In this document: piece after piece, positions 1 to 5,749 of the stretch
Layout: each line of letters starts with the position of its first letter
Numbering within the stretch: the first letter of the stretch is position 1
Origin: Nitrospirae bacterium CG2_30_53_67
GTDB taxonomy: Bacteria > CG2-30-53-67
NCBI GenBank assembly: GCA_001873285.1
Contig: MNYV01000033.1
Span: forward strand, 1 to 10,899
Reading direction: 5' to 3'
DNA: 10,899 nt
Notes under the pieces: generated by a model
What the model was told of the DNA's origin: nothing
Databases searched by the model: none
What the model saw: the letters and a program-made list of their open reading frames with translations, nothing else
Made by a program: the position numbers and the translations under genes

Positions 1-30
1 GAAAATACCCCACAAGTGTTCTCCCTCTTG

Positions 31-327
31 TCAGCCCTTCATCAGTCTTTTTCTTATCCAACTTGGGCTCCGACGGCAATCAAGAACAGCAAGGACCAGA
101 ATCACGTTATCAATGATCCGGTAATATACGGCAAATGGGAACCGCTTGGAAAGCAGGCGGTGGCATCCAAAGACCAGTTGGTGAATCCCTCCGAAGTATG
201 CTAAGGAGTCAATATCCGAATAAAGGGAATCGAGGAAATACGATCCGAGGCCGGGAGACTGCGACTCATAGAATCGATATCCCTCCTCGAGGTCCCTTTC
301 GGCTGGGCTAAGGATTCCTATCTTCAT
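31..327 (-). CDS. ParE/RelE-superfamily toxin of a type II toxin-antitoxin pair
   Basis: This 98-residue protein is a probable ParE/RelE-fold toxin. ParE members poison DNA gyrase and RelE members cut ribosome-bound mRNA; the sequence alone does not decide which applies. The N-terminal helix carries the usual pattern of charged residues (SPAERDLEEGYRFYES), followed by a GLGSYFLDSL helix. The C-terminal half has the family core HRLLSKRFPFAVYYRI, then VILVLAVLDCRRSP and a basic tail (RKRLMKG). The length matches typical ParE-like toxins, and the chain appears complete with no internal stop. Its ATG overlaps the stop of the upstream antitoxin gene by four bases (ATGA, 324-327), so the two are very probably translationally coupled. 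The family call is confident; the cellular target is not known. Confidence 0.88.
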   Translation of the reverse strand: MKIGILSPAERDLEEGYRFYESQSPGLGSYFLDSLYSDIDSLAYFGGIHQLVFGCHRLLSKRFPFAVYYRIIDNVILVLAVLDCRRSPSWIRKRLMKG

Positions 328-545
328 GAGATCTTTTTCTTAATTCTCTTCTTACTCTGTTCCCAATCCGAGGCAGTCACTTTACCAGCCGTGAAAGCCT
401 GTTCTCGGTCCTTAAGGATGGCTTCATGCCAAGCCGGGGATTTCATTTTCTTGTCATCTCGAGTTAGTTCCGACCAGAGCTTCTCCATCAAATCCAGCTT
501 CTGGGCAAGTGAAAGTTTGGAAATGGGCAAATCAATTCTTTTCAT
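324..545 (-). CDS. Antitoxin, addiction-module component (Unstab_antitox / TIGR02574-like)
   Basis: This 73-residue protein matches the small unstable antitoxins that accompany ParE/RelE toxins and neutralise them by direct binding. Visible family features are the N-terminal LSLAQKLDLMEKLWSEL amphipathic helix with its conserved Leu and Trp positions, the central SPAWHEAILKDREQAF segment, and a lysine-rich C terminus (QSKKRIKKKIS). The start is supported by a strong AAGGAG ribosome site six bases before the ATG. It is the first gene of a two-gene operon with the toxin and overlaps it by four bases. Antitoxins of this kind often repress their own promoter. I see no convincing long operator palindrome here, so autoregulation is inference. 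Confidence 0.87.
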   Translation of the reverse strand: MKRIDLPISKLSLAQKLDLMEKLWSELTRDDKKMKSPAWHEAILKDREQAFTAGKVTASDWEQSKKRIKKKIS

Positions 546-582
546 AGCGTCTCCTTTTTATTATGCAGCCACGCTGTCATGT

Positions 583-612
583 TATATACACCTGAAAAAG
601 TAGATGGGTCAA
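583..612 (-). promoter_or_regulatory. Sigma-70-like promoter for the antitoxin-toxin operon
   Basis: On the minus strand a TTGACC -35 box (607-612) is separated by 18 bases from a TATATA -10 box (583-588). It lies about 40 bases upstream of the antitoxin start, with the AAGGAG ribosome site in between. Both boxes are close to consensus and the placement fits a short 5' leader. This is a motif-based call only. Confidence 0.5.
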
Positions 613-655
613 GGCAAAATTTCCAATGATCCTGGTCCGGTCGGGCCTGTCCGGT

Positions 656-685
656 TTGACAGAATAAAGAAACCTGTGGCTTGAT
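656..685 (+). promoter_or_regulatory. Weak candidate promoter ahead of the TusA-like gene
   Basis: A perfect TTGACA (656-661) is followed after 18 bases by CTTGAT (680-685), which matches the -10 consensus at only three of six positions. It lies about 90 bases before the preferred ATG at 777. A better-looking GATAAT (686-691) sits too far away, at 24 bases. The call rests on the -35 box and is tentative. The rest of 546-776 holds no gene that I can see. Confidence 0.22.
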
Positions 686-776
686 GATAATAGATGGATG
701 TGATTTGAGAAAAGTCATGAATAAAAATTAGCCGGGCCAATGCTTGGTGCAGGATATGAGAAAGGATGATGAAATC

Positions 777-1013
777 ATGAGAATTATCGATGCAAGAGAA
801 GATTACAGCCTCATTCAGGAATACAAGGATCTGATCGTGAATGACAATTGCAGCGAACCGCGCGGGATACAGGTCCTGCTGGACAAGGAGAAGACAGCCC
901 GCAGGTTGAGCCTCTATACCTCCATCCTTGGTTACTCGAATGCGGTGGACAGTGTGGGAGACGATTGGGCCTTGACCGTTAAAATAGGAAAGTGTATCTG
1001 TCCCGTGGCATGA
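777..1013 (+). CDS. Small protein of possible TusA-like fold, lacking the CPxP motif
   Basis: I do not firmly recognise this protein of 78 residues. The ATG at 777 is preferred because AAAGGA lies ten bases upstream; in-frame TTG (744) and ATG (756) starts lack a well-spaced site. The predicted element order resembles the beta-alpha-beta-alpha-beta layout of TusA/SirA: RIIDAR, a helix around SLIQEYKDLI, a GIQVLLD strand, a helix through KTARRLSLYTSILGY, and a DDWALTVKI strand. TusA carries sulfur on a Cys in a CPxP motif near its N terminus, and that motif is absent. The Cys residues are instead in NDNCSEP and near the C terminus (GKCICPVA). It could be a non-catalytic relative or an unrelated small protein. 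It stands alone, with a repeat element downstream. Confidence 0.5.
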   Translation: MRIIDAREDYSLIQEYKDLIVNDNCSEPRGIQVLLDKEKTARRLSLYTSILGYSNAVDSVGDDWALTVKIGKCICPVA

Positions 1014-1054
1014 TCAAGACCGTTCCTATTATTAGAAATGACATCATATTGGAA

Positions 1055-1255
1055 ATCCCTCCCTCGATAAACCCATTCGAGGGCAGGCGCCGGGAGGAAT
1101 TTCATCTTCCCTTCCTTTGTAAGGAGGGGAATGGGTTTATGGCTCGTTGAGCCAACGGCTCATAGAGGAGGTAGACTTCCCTGGCTCTACCCCACCTATC
1201 CTCCCCTTACAAAGGGGAGGCGAATAGCGGGCCGCCCGGGGGACGGTTCCCGGAA
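1055..1255. repeat. Palindrome-rich intergenic repeat element (MITE-like)
   Basis: The stretch is a nest of inverted repeats. CCCTCGA (1061-1067) pairs with TCGAGGG (1077-1083). ATAAACCCATTC (1067-1078) is a perfect 12-base inverted match of GAATGGGTTTAT (1129-1140). A hairpin with a TGT loop occupies 1109-1129. TGAGCC/GGCTCA pair at 1148-1162. A perfect 9-base hairpin CCTCCCCTT-ACA-AAGGGGAGG occupies 1200-1220. The 1109-1129 and 1200-1220 hairpins are inverted, diverged versions of one another, like terminal inverted repeats. No transposase is encoded. The right edge is placed near 1255 because HEPN-like coding sense on the minus strand stops there. The edges are approximate, and dispersed copies cannot be checked here. 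Confidence 0.6.
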
Positions 1256-1354
1256 ACGCGTACTGAATTCGACATTCAGCATCCGTTCGGCCTCCTGCAG
1301 GGTTTCCTCGGCCTGCTTCATCCGATATTCGAAGAGGCTCTCCGTATCGGTCAT
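1196..1354 (-). pseudogene. HEPN-domain toxin gene, truncated after about 32 codons
   Basis: The minus strand from an ATG at 1354 encodes about 32 residues (beginning MTDTESLFEYRMKQAEETLQ and ending near FSTR) that match the first helix of HEPN proteins, the RNase toxins of HEPN/MNT modules. Intact members continue with a segment like SIVNRAYYAMFYA and then the RX4-6H active site. None of that is present. From about 1255 the frame runs into the palindromic repeat, adds roughly 20 unrelated residues, and stops at 1196. Its start overlaps the stop of the MNT remnant by four bases (ATGA, 1351-1354), which preserves the operon arrangement. The toxin cannot be functional. The family call rests on recognising the N-terminal helix and on its MNT neighbour. 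Confidence 0.72.
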
Positions 1355-1530
1355 ACTTTCACCCCCTCCTCGCTGATGTTCTTCACGATCGGAGAAGACC
1401 GCAGAGGAGTGTTCTCAAGTTCGTATCGTGTAAAGATCAGGGGCGATATGTAGACAGAATGCGCAAAACCCACCTCCCACACGGCTTGGTGGATTTTATC
1501 CTCCAGGTTACGGTCGAGGGATTCCACTTC
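1351..1530 (-). pseudogene. MNT nucleotidyltransferase antitoxin, N-terminally truncated remnant
   Basis: The minus-strand frame ending with TGA at 1351-1353 gives 59 residues (EVESLDRNLEDKIHQAVWEV, then GFAHSVYISPLIFTRYELEN, then TPLRSSPIVKNISEEGVKV). These correspond to the C-terminal half of MNT-type nucleotidyltransferase domain proteins, the antitoxins of HEPN/MNT modules. The missing N-terminal half would carry the GSxxRG and DxDxD catalytic motifs. Upstream the frame is blocked by a TGA at 1531-1533 and the DNA there belongs to a PEP-CTERM protein gene. The next gene on the strand is the equally broken HEPN partner. No start codon with a ribosome site is visible, so this is a fossil of the antitoxin. 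Confidence 0.75.
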
Positions 1531-2056
1531 TCAGTTTTCGGAGCAGACCCAGTCCGATCAAACCGGAACAAAAGAGCAATATAGAGGCCGGTTCAGGGAC
1601 GAAGACTGAACTGTGGGGACTACCCGGCGAGGAGAGAATATCTATGGAACCACCGGCATTGCCCATGGGAACCATCTGCCAGGCCCCCCCGCCGCCGCTG
1701 CCTGGATAGTAGAGTCCGAAATCCCAGGATTGCACGATCGTTCCGGTGTTCCAGTCATACCAGGACTCCACGGCATCCAGATACAAGTCGGTCTTCGATC
1801 CGGCCCACCACTGCGTAGCAATGATATTCTGAATACCATAATCCCCTGTGGTAAACCATTGCGCCTCCAAACCCGTGTCGTCTTGCCAGTATGACCACCC
1901 GACAGGCAAATCCGCCGAGGCAAAGGGTTGATTGGACCACAGTGTAACCAGATTCGGTTTTTCATCGGTTACAAATGCCTGGCTCCAATCGGCCTCACCG
2001 GGAATGGTCCTCAACATGAAGATGCAGACCATGAATAGGAATAAGGTGTTTTTCAT
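1508..2056 (-). CDS. PEP-CTERM sorting domain protein, secreted
   Basis: This 182-residue protein is predicted to be exported and processed by an exosortase. An N-terminal signal peptide (about residues 1-22, hydrophobic LFLFMVCIFML then GEA) precedes a Trp/Tyr/Gly-rich body with no recognised enzyme fold. The C terminus has the diagnostic VPEPAS (153-158), a short hydrophobic helix, and a basic RKLR. The ATG at 2056 is chosen over a start 34 codons upstream because GGGAG lies just before it and the signal peptide begins there. The last six residues (SGIPRP) and the stop are read from DNA that, in another frame, is the MNT remnant. The native 3' end may therefore have been replaced. The gene stands alone; its exosortase must be elsewhere. 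Confidence 0.88.
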   Translation of the reverse strand: MKNTLFLFMVCIFMLRTIPGEADWSQAFVTDEKPNLVTLWSNQPFASADLPVGWSYWQDDTGLEAQWFTTGDYGIQNIIATQWWAGSKTDLYLDAVESWYDWNTGTIVQSWDFGLYYPGSGGGGAWQMVPMGNAGGSIDILSSPGSPHSSVFVPEPASILLFCSGLIGLGLLRKLRSGIPRP

Positions 2057-2167
2057 AAATGACTCCCGTGCTTTAAGGGATACCGGCCCTATCACGCTGT
2101 CTCGGCACGTCCCTTGAGTTTTTAAACCATTCAAAAACTTATTCAAAACCGCCAACATCTCTTATCC

Positions 2168-2195
2168 CCTATGTCTCTCAAGAAATTCAAGTCAA
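2168..2195 (-). promoter_or_regulatory. Weak candidate promoter upstream of the PEP-CTERM gene
   Basis: On the minus strand TTGACT (2190-2195) is followed after 16 bases by CATAGG (2168-2173), about 110 bases before the preferred start at 2056. Only the -35 box is close to consensus. I looked for a -24/-12 sigma-54 element between here and the start and did not find a convincing one. Confidence 0.22.
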
Positions 2196-2554
2196 TAAGG
2201 ATGATTTCGTCCATTTATTTCTATTTTAACGATAATTAATCCGTTTTCTCCCTTTTTTATTATTTTAACATACTTTTTGAAAAAATGTAGCATTATTTTG
2301 GATTTTCTTGCGATGAGGATATCAAAACGGTTGGGGCAGAGTGAGAAGGTGCAAAGGGTCTTGGATAAAATATCAGCACCCTTCAGGATGACATCAAGTA
2401 GTTTCCATCTGCATTTCACAGAAGGATGCGTTCTGCCGTGTACATATTTGCAAATACGGCGGCATTCGAGCGCGTCCCCGTATTGAAGAACAGAGCCGCT
2501 GCCCCATCTCACCTATATCTGGCGGGGTCAGGATGGGATGCAACGGAATTGATT
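2196..2554. other. Gene-free spacer with an AT-rich core
   Basis: No coding region in this stretch looks real. The one long minus-strand open frame (2192-2512) has no ribosome site and an unconvincing composition. Roughly 2205-2310 is clearly richer in A and T than the surrounding genes, with runs of T and A. The remainder, towards the lemA-like 3' end, is of average composition. I see no strong terminator hairpin after the stop at 2555. Confidence 0.5.
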
Positions 2555-4429
2555 TCAATATGAGAAGCTGATCCGTACGTCATTGCCGTCCTCACGATTG
2601 ATCTGCCACAGCACCTTGGGCTGATAATCAAACAGTTTGGCCACAAACACATCCGGAACCCTTTCGATACGGATATTATAGATATTCACCCCTTCATTGT
2701 AGAGCTCTCGGCGGTCGGCAATTTCTTCCTCAAGTTCCGTTATTCTTGCCTGGATCTGTCCGAAGCTTTTGTCCGCCTTGAGTTCCGGGTACTTTTCCGA
2801 AACGGCAAAAAGGGACTTCAGGGCTTCGGTAATCATCCCGTCGGCCTTGCGTTTTTCTTCCATGGTGTTTGCATTGGACATCATGGCCCTGGCCCGGGTG
2901 ACTCTCTCCAGGGTGTCGGCCTCGTGTTTCATATACCGCTCGCAGACCGAAACCAGTTTAGGGAGTTCGTCGTGCCGCTGTTTCAGGAGCACATTGATAT
3001 TGCTCCAGGATTTGTCCACGTTGTTCCTGACAACAACCAGCCCGTTGTAAATAATTCGGTATTTCTTATAGGAGTAATAGACACAGTCGGTCTGGGAGTA
3101 TGGGGTTTTTAAAAAATATTTCTGTCTTGCCTTACCCTTGACTTCCACAAGCCCCATGGGCATGGACCGGATCTTGCTGGTCGGACAGTTCTCCAGGGCA
3201 CGCTTCCGTTTGATCATGATGAATGAATGTATAAAGCCGATCAGTCCTAAAAAGATGAGTCCTGCGGATAAAAAATGAAACTGCTTTACGGCATAGCACC
3301 AGGCTATGGAGCAAAAAAAACCAGCCGTGAGCGGATAGATAAGGACCGGAGGCCCCAGCCTCCGGACGTGCCTCCTGTATTGCCGCAGAAACAGCTTGAG
3401 GCCGCTCCCCCACGTCCTGATCTCCCCTGTCACCACCTCGATCGGGGATTCCGGAGGGGACGGTGGAATCCGTGAAGCTTTCCCCGATGGACCGGATGCG
3501 CGGCCAGGATCTTCCCAAGGGTCCTCTTTCACCTCCTGACGGCCCAAGAGAGGGCCGGTCAAAAGCAGTCCATCCAGTTCACCGAGGGCCTGGACCGGAG
3601 AGACCGGATCCCGGTCATGGACCGTACGGAACATATCCTGGGTATAGGCCAGATAGACGAAACGGGAATAGAGAGCGAACTCATTGAGAAGCCTCTCCGG
3701 AGAATCCGAATCCGGTGAATTCAGGAAAGGAAGCTCGCTCTCACCAAACCCCGCATCCATCACGGCCCTGACTGAAAATTTTCTGATCAGCTTGATCACC
3801 TCCGGGAAGTTTTGTGTGATGGATTTCAGGCTGCCTTCCCCGAGTGAATGAAAATTGAACCGTTGGCTGTCCAGCCGCAGAGGCGTATTGGATCCTGAGA
3901 TGTAGATATCCATGACCGGATGGTTCTGGAAAATAAACCTCAGCCGTCTGCTCAAAGGATATTCCACATCCTTTCCCACGACAAGCCTTGCGATCTGTTT
4001 TTTCTTGAGCTCTCCGGGTTTCATGGTCGTAAGAACAAGAATCGTTTCCTGAGTTCGGTCGAGCGAGGTTATTTCCCCTCCTCCCGGCGCCATAAAGCGC
4101 AATCTCTCCAGGCCTGCCTCAAGATCTGCTGCCCGGATGCTCCGTGCTCCCTTTTGAAGCTCCCTTTTGCTGATCACACAGCACGGGAAACCCTCGGCTT
4201 TTAAACTTCCCGATAAATGCTCAAGGATGTCCGCATCCTGTCCTGACAAAAGGACCTGGAGGGCCTCGCCCGTAAATTTTTGCCGTATGGTCGCTTTGTC
4301 CAGACCGGTAAGTTCTGAAAGGGGCGCAAGATAGGGATCGATCTTATGAGGATCCGTAGAAAAAGGGCGGATGACCAGGTAGTGGTGGGTGCTCTGCTCT
4401 ATGGACCTAACCGTCTCGGATGCACGCAT
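2555..4429 (-). CDS. Membrane protein with GIDE-like segment and C-terminal LemA domain
   Basis: This 624-residue protein has several parts. Residues 20-90 form a small compact unit (LTGLDKATIRQKFTG, LSGQDADILEHLSGSLKAEG) that may resemble an L7/L12- or ClpS-like module. Residues 100-270 are an uncharacterised region. A Pro/Gly-rich linker occupies 300-335, and two membrane helices lie near 360-380 and 386-406. Residues 411-458 (ENCPTSKIRSMPMGLVEVKG, TDCVYYSYKKY) resemble the start of GIDE/MULAN-like membrane domains. A helical LemA domain covers 463-605, with NNVDKSWSNINVLLKQRHDE and the family-typical YNEGVNIYNIRIERVPDVF. The function of LemA proteins is poorly defined. The ATG at 4429 is supported by AGGGG seven bases upstream. 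LemA proteins are usually about 190 residues, so this is an extended fusion. The LemA call is strong and the other domain calls weaker. Confidence 0.85.
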   Translation of the reverse strand: MRASETVRSIEQSTHHYLVIRPFSTDPHKIDPYLAPLSELTGLDKATIRQKFTGEALQVLLSGQDADILEHLSGSLKAEGFPCCVISKRELQKGARSIRAADLEAGLERLRFMAPGGGEITSLDRTQETILVLTTMKPGELKKKQIARLVVGKDVEYPLSRRLRFIFQNHPVMDIYISGSNTPLRLDSQRFNFHSLGEGSLKSITQNFPEVIKLIRKFSVRAVMDAGFGESELPFLNSPDSDSPERLLNEFALYSRFVYLAYTQDMFRTVHDRDPVSPVQALGELDGLLLTGPLLGRQEVKEDPWEDPGRASGPSGKASRIPPSPPESPIEVVTGEIRTWGSGLKLFLRQYRRHVRRLGPPVLIYPLTAGFFCSIAWCYAVKQFHFLSAGLIFLGLIGFIHSFIMIKRKRALENCPTSKIRSMPMGLVEVKGKARQKYFLKTPYSQTDCVYYSYKKYRIIYNGLVVVRNNVDKSWSNINVLLKQRHDELPKLVSVCERYMKHEADTLERVTRARAMMSNANTMEEKRKADGMITEALKSLFAVSEKYPELKADKSFGQIQARITELEEEIADRRELYNEGVNIYNIRIERVPDVFVAKLFDYQPKVLWQINREDGNDVRISFSY

Positions 4430-4442
4430 GGATTACCCCTGA

Positions 4443-4619
4443 TTAACAAGGCCCCTGCCGGATGAAAACACAGGTCGAAAGATCAATATACCCGCATGCC
4501 AGGAACCCCTTGGAGCCCTTGACGATCAGGAGGGGGAGCGCCAGTTCAATGCGTTCCTTTGAAAGACCGGTCCAGTCCACTGCATGGCCCTTCTTAGTCC
4601 CCGACGATCCTCTCGGCAA
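4443..4619 (-). pseudogene. Truncated DUF1805-like protein remnant
   Basis: A 58-codon open frame encodes DWTGLSKERIELALPLLIVK followed by GSKGFLACGYIDLSTC, then VFIRQGPC and a stop. The leucine-rich LPLLIVKGSKGFLACGYI segment resembles the core of DUF1805 (YunC-like) proteins, whose function is not established. There is no ATG: the frame opens after a TAG at 4626-4628, and the most upstream candidate start is a TTG at 4619 with no convincing ribosome site. Family members are usually about 90-100 residues and continue well past the CGYI core, so both ends look cut. It lies 13 bases upstream of the lemA-like start on the same strand. It is probably a decayed gene, though a short functional peptide cannot be excluded. 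Confidence 0.5.
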
Positions 4620-4623
4620 GTCA

Positions 4624-4642
4624 CCCTATTTTACGAATAGGG
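4624..4642. repeat. Short perfect hairpin CCCTATT-TTACG-AATAGGG
   Basis: A 7-base perfect stem with a 5-base loop lies at the 5' edge of the DUF1805-like remnant and 79 bases past the 3' end of the flavodoxin-family gene. There is no T-run on either side, so it is not a classical intrinsic terminator, although it could stabilise the 3' end of that transcript. The rest of 4643-4720 shows nothing recognisable. Confidence 0.35.
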
Positions 4643-4720
4643 CCGCTTAACCGATGATACAAAGCCTCGGCACTCAATCAAAAAGACGATACGGCTGAAG
4701 AAAACAGGGGGCGGATGTCC

Positions 4721-5449
4721 CTACTGATCGGATACGTCTCGATCCAGGGCTTCCTGAAAAGCCCGGTTTGCATCCTGGATATATCTCTCCCTGGGAAGGA
4801 GCACACGGCTGACGATATCGAGGGTTCCGGATGCCATCCTGCCGTCCCTGATCAGCTGGCGCCCTGCCTCTTTGGCCGCATCAAGGATGTCCTGCACCGG
4901 TTCGCCTATCTTCAGCATCACCCGAAACGCCTCGCCGTGCGGCCGGAGAAGCGCCCCTGCAAACTCAAGCCCTGCATTCCGGCAAAACGCCTTCATGTGG
5001 GCCAGCATGGGATCAAAATTGTCCTTTTCCCAGAGCCCGCAATTGGAGACGAGCGCCAGCTTGCCGGCCGTGTTTCCGTCCCTTCTCGGATGGCGGGAGT
5101 GATTGTCGCACAGCTCAAAATAAGGCTGTACCATCGGAAGCATCCGGTCCATCAGGTTCTTCACCGGTCCGGGAACACCGTCGCAATAGACGGGCACAGC
5201 AAACACCCAGATATCTGCGGCGCTCAGTTTGGGAAGGAGCATCGCCATATCATCCTCCTGGAGGCACTCCCCCGGCGTGCTGAACCAACAGTTAAACTCC
5301 GCGAGACAGGGGTTGATCTTCAGTTTCCGTGTATAGACCAGTTCAACCTTGGCGCCGGCCTCTTCCATGCCATCGAGGAATGGAACAAGGATGAGGGCGG
5401 TGTTTCCCACACCCATCTTCGGGCTGCCGTTGATTGCAATGACGTTCAT
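4721..5449 (-). CDS. Flavodoxin-family NAD(P)H-dependent FMN reductase-like protein
   Basis: This 242-residue cytoplasmic flavoprotein belongs to the NADPH-dependent FMN reductase / iron-sulfur flavoprotein group. It starts with a beta strand and the FMN phosphate loop INGSPKMGVGNTA (6-18). Further landmarks are the DDM (66-68), the FAVPVYCDGVPGPVKNLMDR segment (83-102) that borders the flavin, and the LVSNCGLWEKDNF strand-loop (133-145). Between residues 48 and 62 lie three Cys spaced C-x5-C-x7-C (PCLAEFNCWFSTPGEC). This differs from the compact CX2CX2C cluster motif of archaeal Isf proteins, so binding of an iron-sulfur cluster is doubtful. The physiological substrate is unknown. The start is supported by AGG seven bases upstream. 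The gene is monocistronic as far as can be seen. Confidence 0.83.
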   Translation of the reverse strand: MNVIAINGSPKMGVGNTALILVPFLDGMEEAGAKVELVYTRKLKINPCLAEFNCWFSTPGECLQEDDMAMLLPKLSAADIWVFAVPVYCDGVPGPVKNLMDRMLPMVQPYFELCDNHSRHPRRDGNTAGKLALVSNCGLWEKDNFDPMLAHMKAFCRNAGLEFAGALLRPHGEAFRVMLKIGEPVQDILDAAKEAGRQLIRDGRMASGTLDIVSRVLLPRERYIQDANRAFQEALDRDVSDQ

Positions 5450-5685
5450 AGCTGCCTGATCATTTCAGATGTTGGCCGGTTCGAGCACAGCCGGTCGGAA
5501 CGTTCCAATACCGGACATTCACGCGGGACATCGGCATTGCATAAGAGGATGCGTCTTCATACTCCATCTTAAAGGAACGGGCCGAACGGCTCCACCCTCT
5601 ATAGGAAAAATACCAACTAATTCATACCCTGTCAACTGCTTTGTAAAACTGCACAAAATCCCTTGGAATGCGGCATTAAATTGGT

Positions 5686-5697
5686 ATATGATCATAT
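5686..5697. promoter_or_regulatory. Perfect 12-base palindrome ATATGATCATAT upstream of the VKOR gene
   Basis: The palindrome is followed directly by an AT-rich run (TATATTTTAAAG) and lies 53 bases before the VKOR start, where a regulator site or -10 region could be. The stretch 5450-5749 between the divergent flavodoxin-family and VKOR genes otherwise holds no gene that I can support. A single short AT-rich palindrome can arise by chance. Confidence 0.3.
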
Positions 5698-5749
5698 TAT
5701 ATTTTAAAGCCCTCAATTGCGGCTAAAAACCCGCTGATGGTTATCTCAT

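Noticed and set aside
1055-1255. CRISPR array or tRNA/ncRNA gene in the palindromic region
   Set aside because: There are no regularly spaced direct repeats and no cloverleaf or CCA end. The hairpins are inverted, unequal copies that fit a repeat element better.
1131-1376. Plus-strand 81-codon open frame across the repeat region
   Set aside because: It runs through hairpin repeats and antisense to the HEPN remnant, has no ribosome site, and translates to a Pro/Arg-rich sequence with no protein-like pattern.
2192-2512. Minus-strand 106-codon open frame in the spacer
   Set aside because: It has no ribosome site, the composition changes abruptly with the AT-rich DNA, and there is no recognisable motif.
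4715-5572. Long plus-strand open frame (285 codons)
   Set aside because: It is antisense to the flavodoxin-family gene, which carries clear motifs. The plus-strand translation shows no family features.
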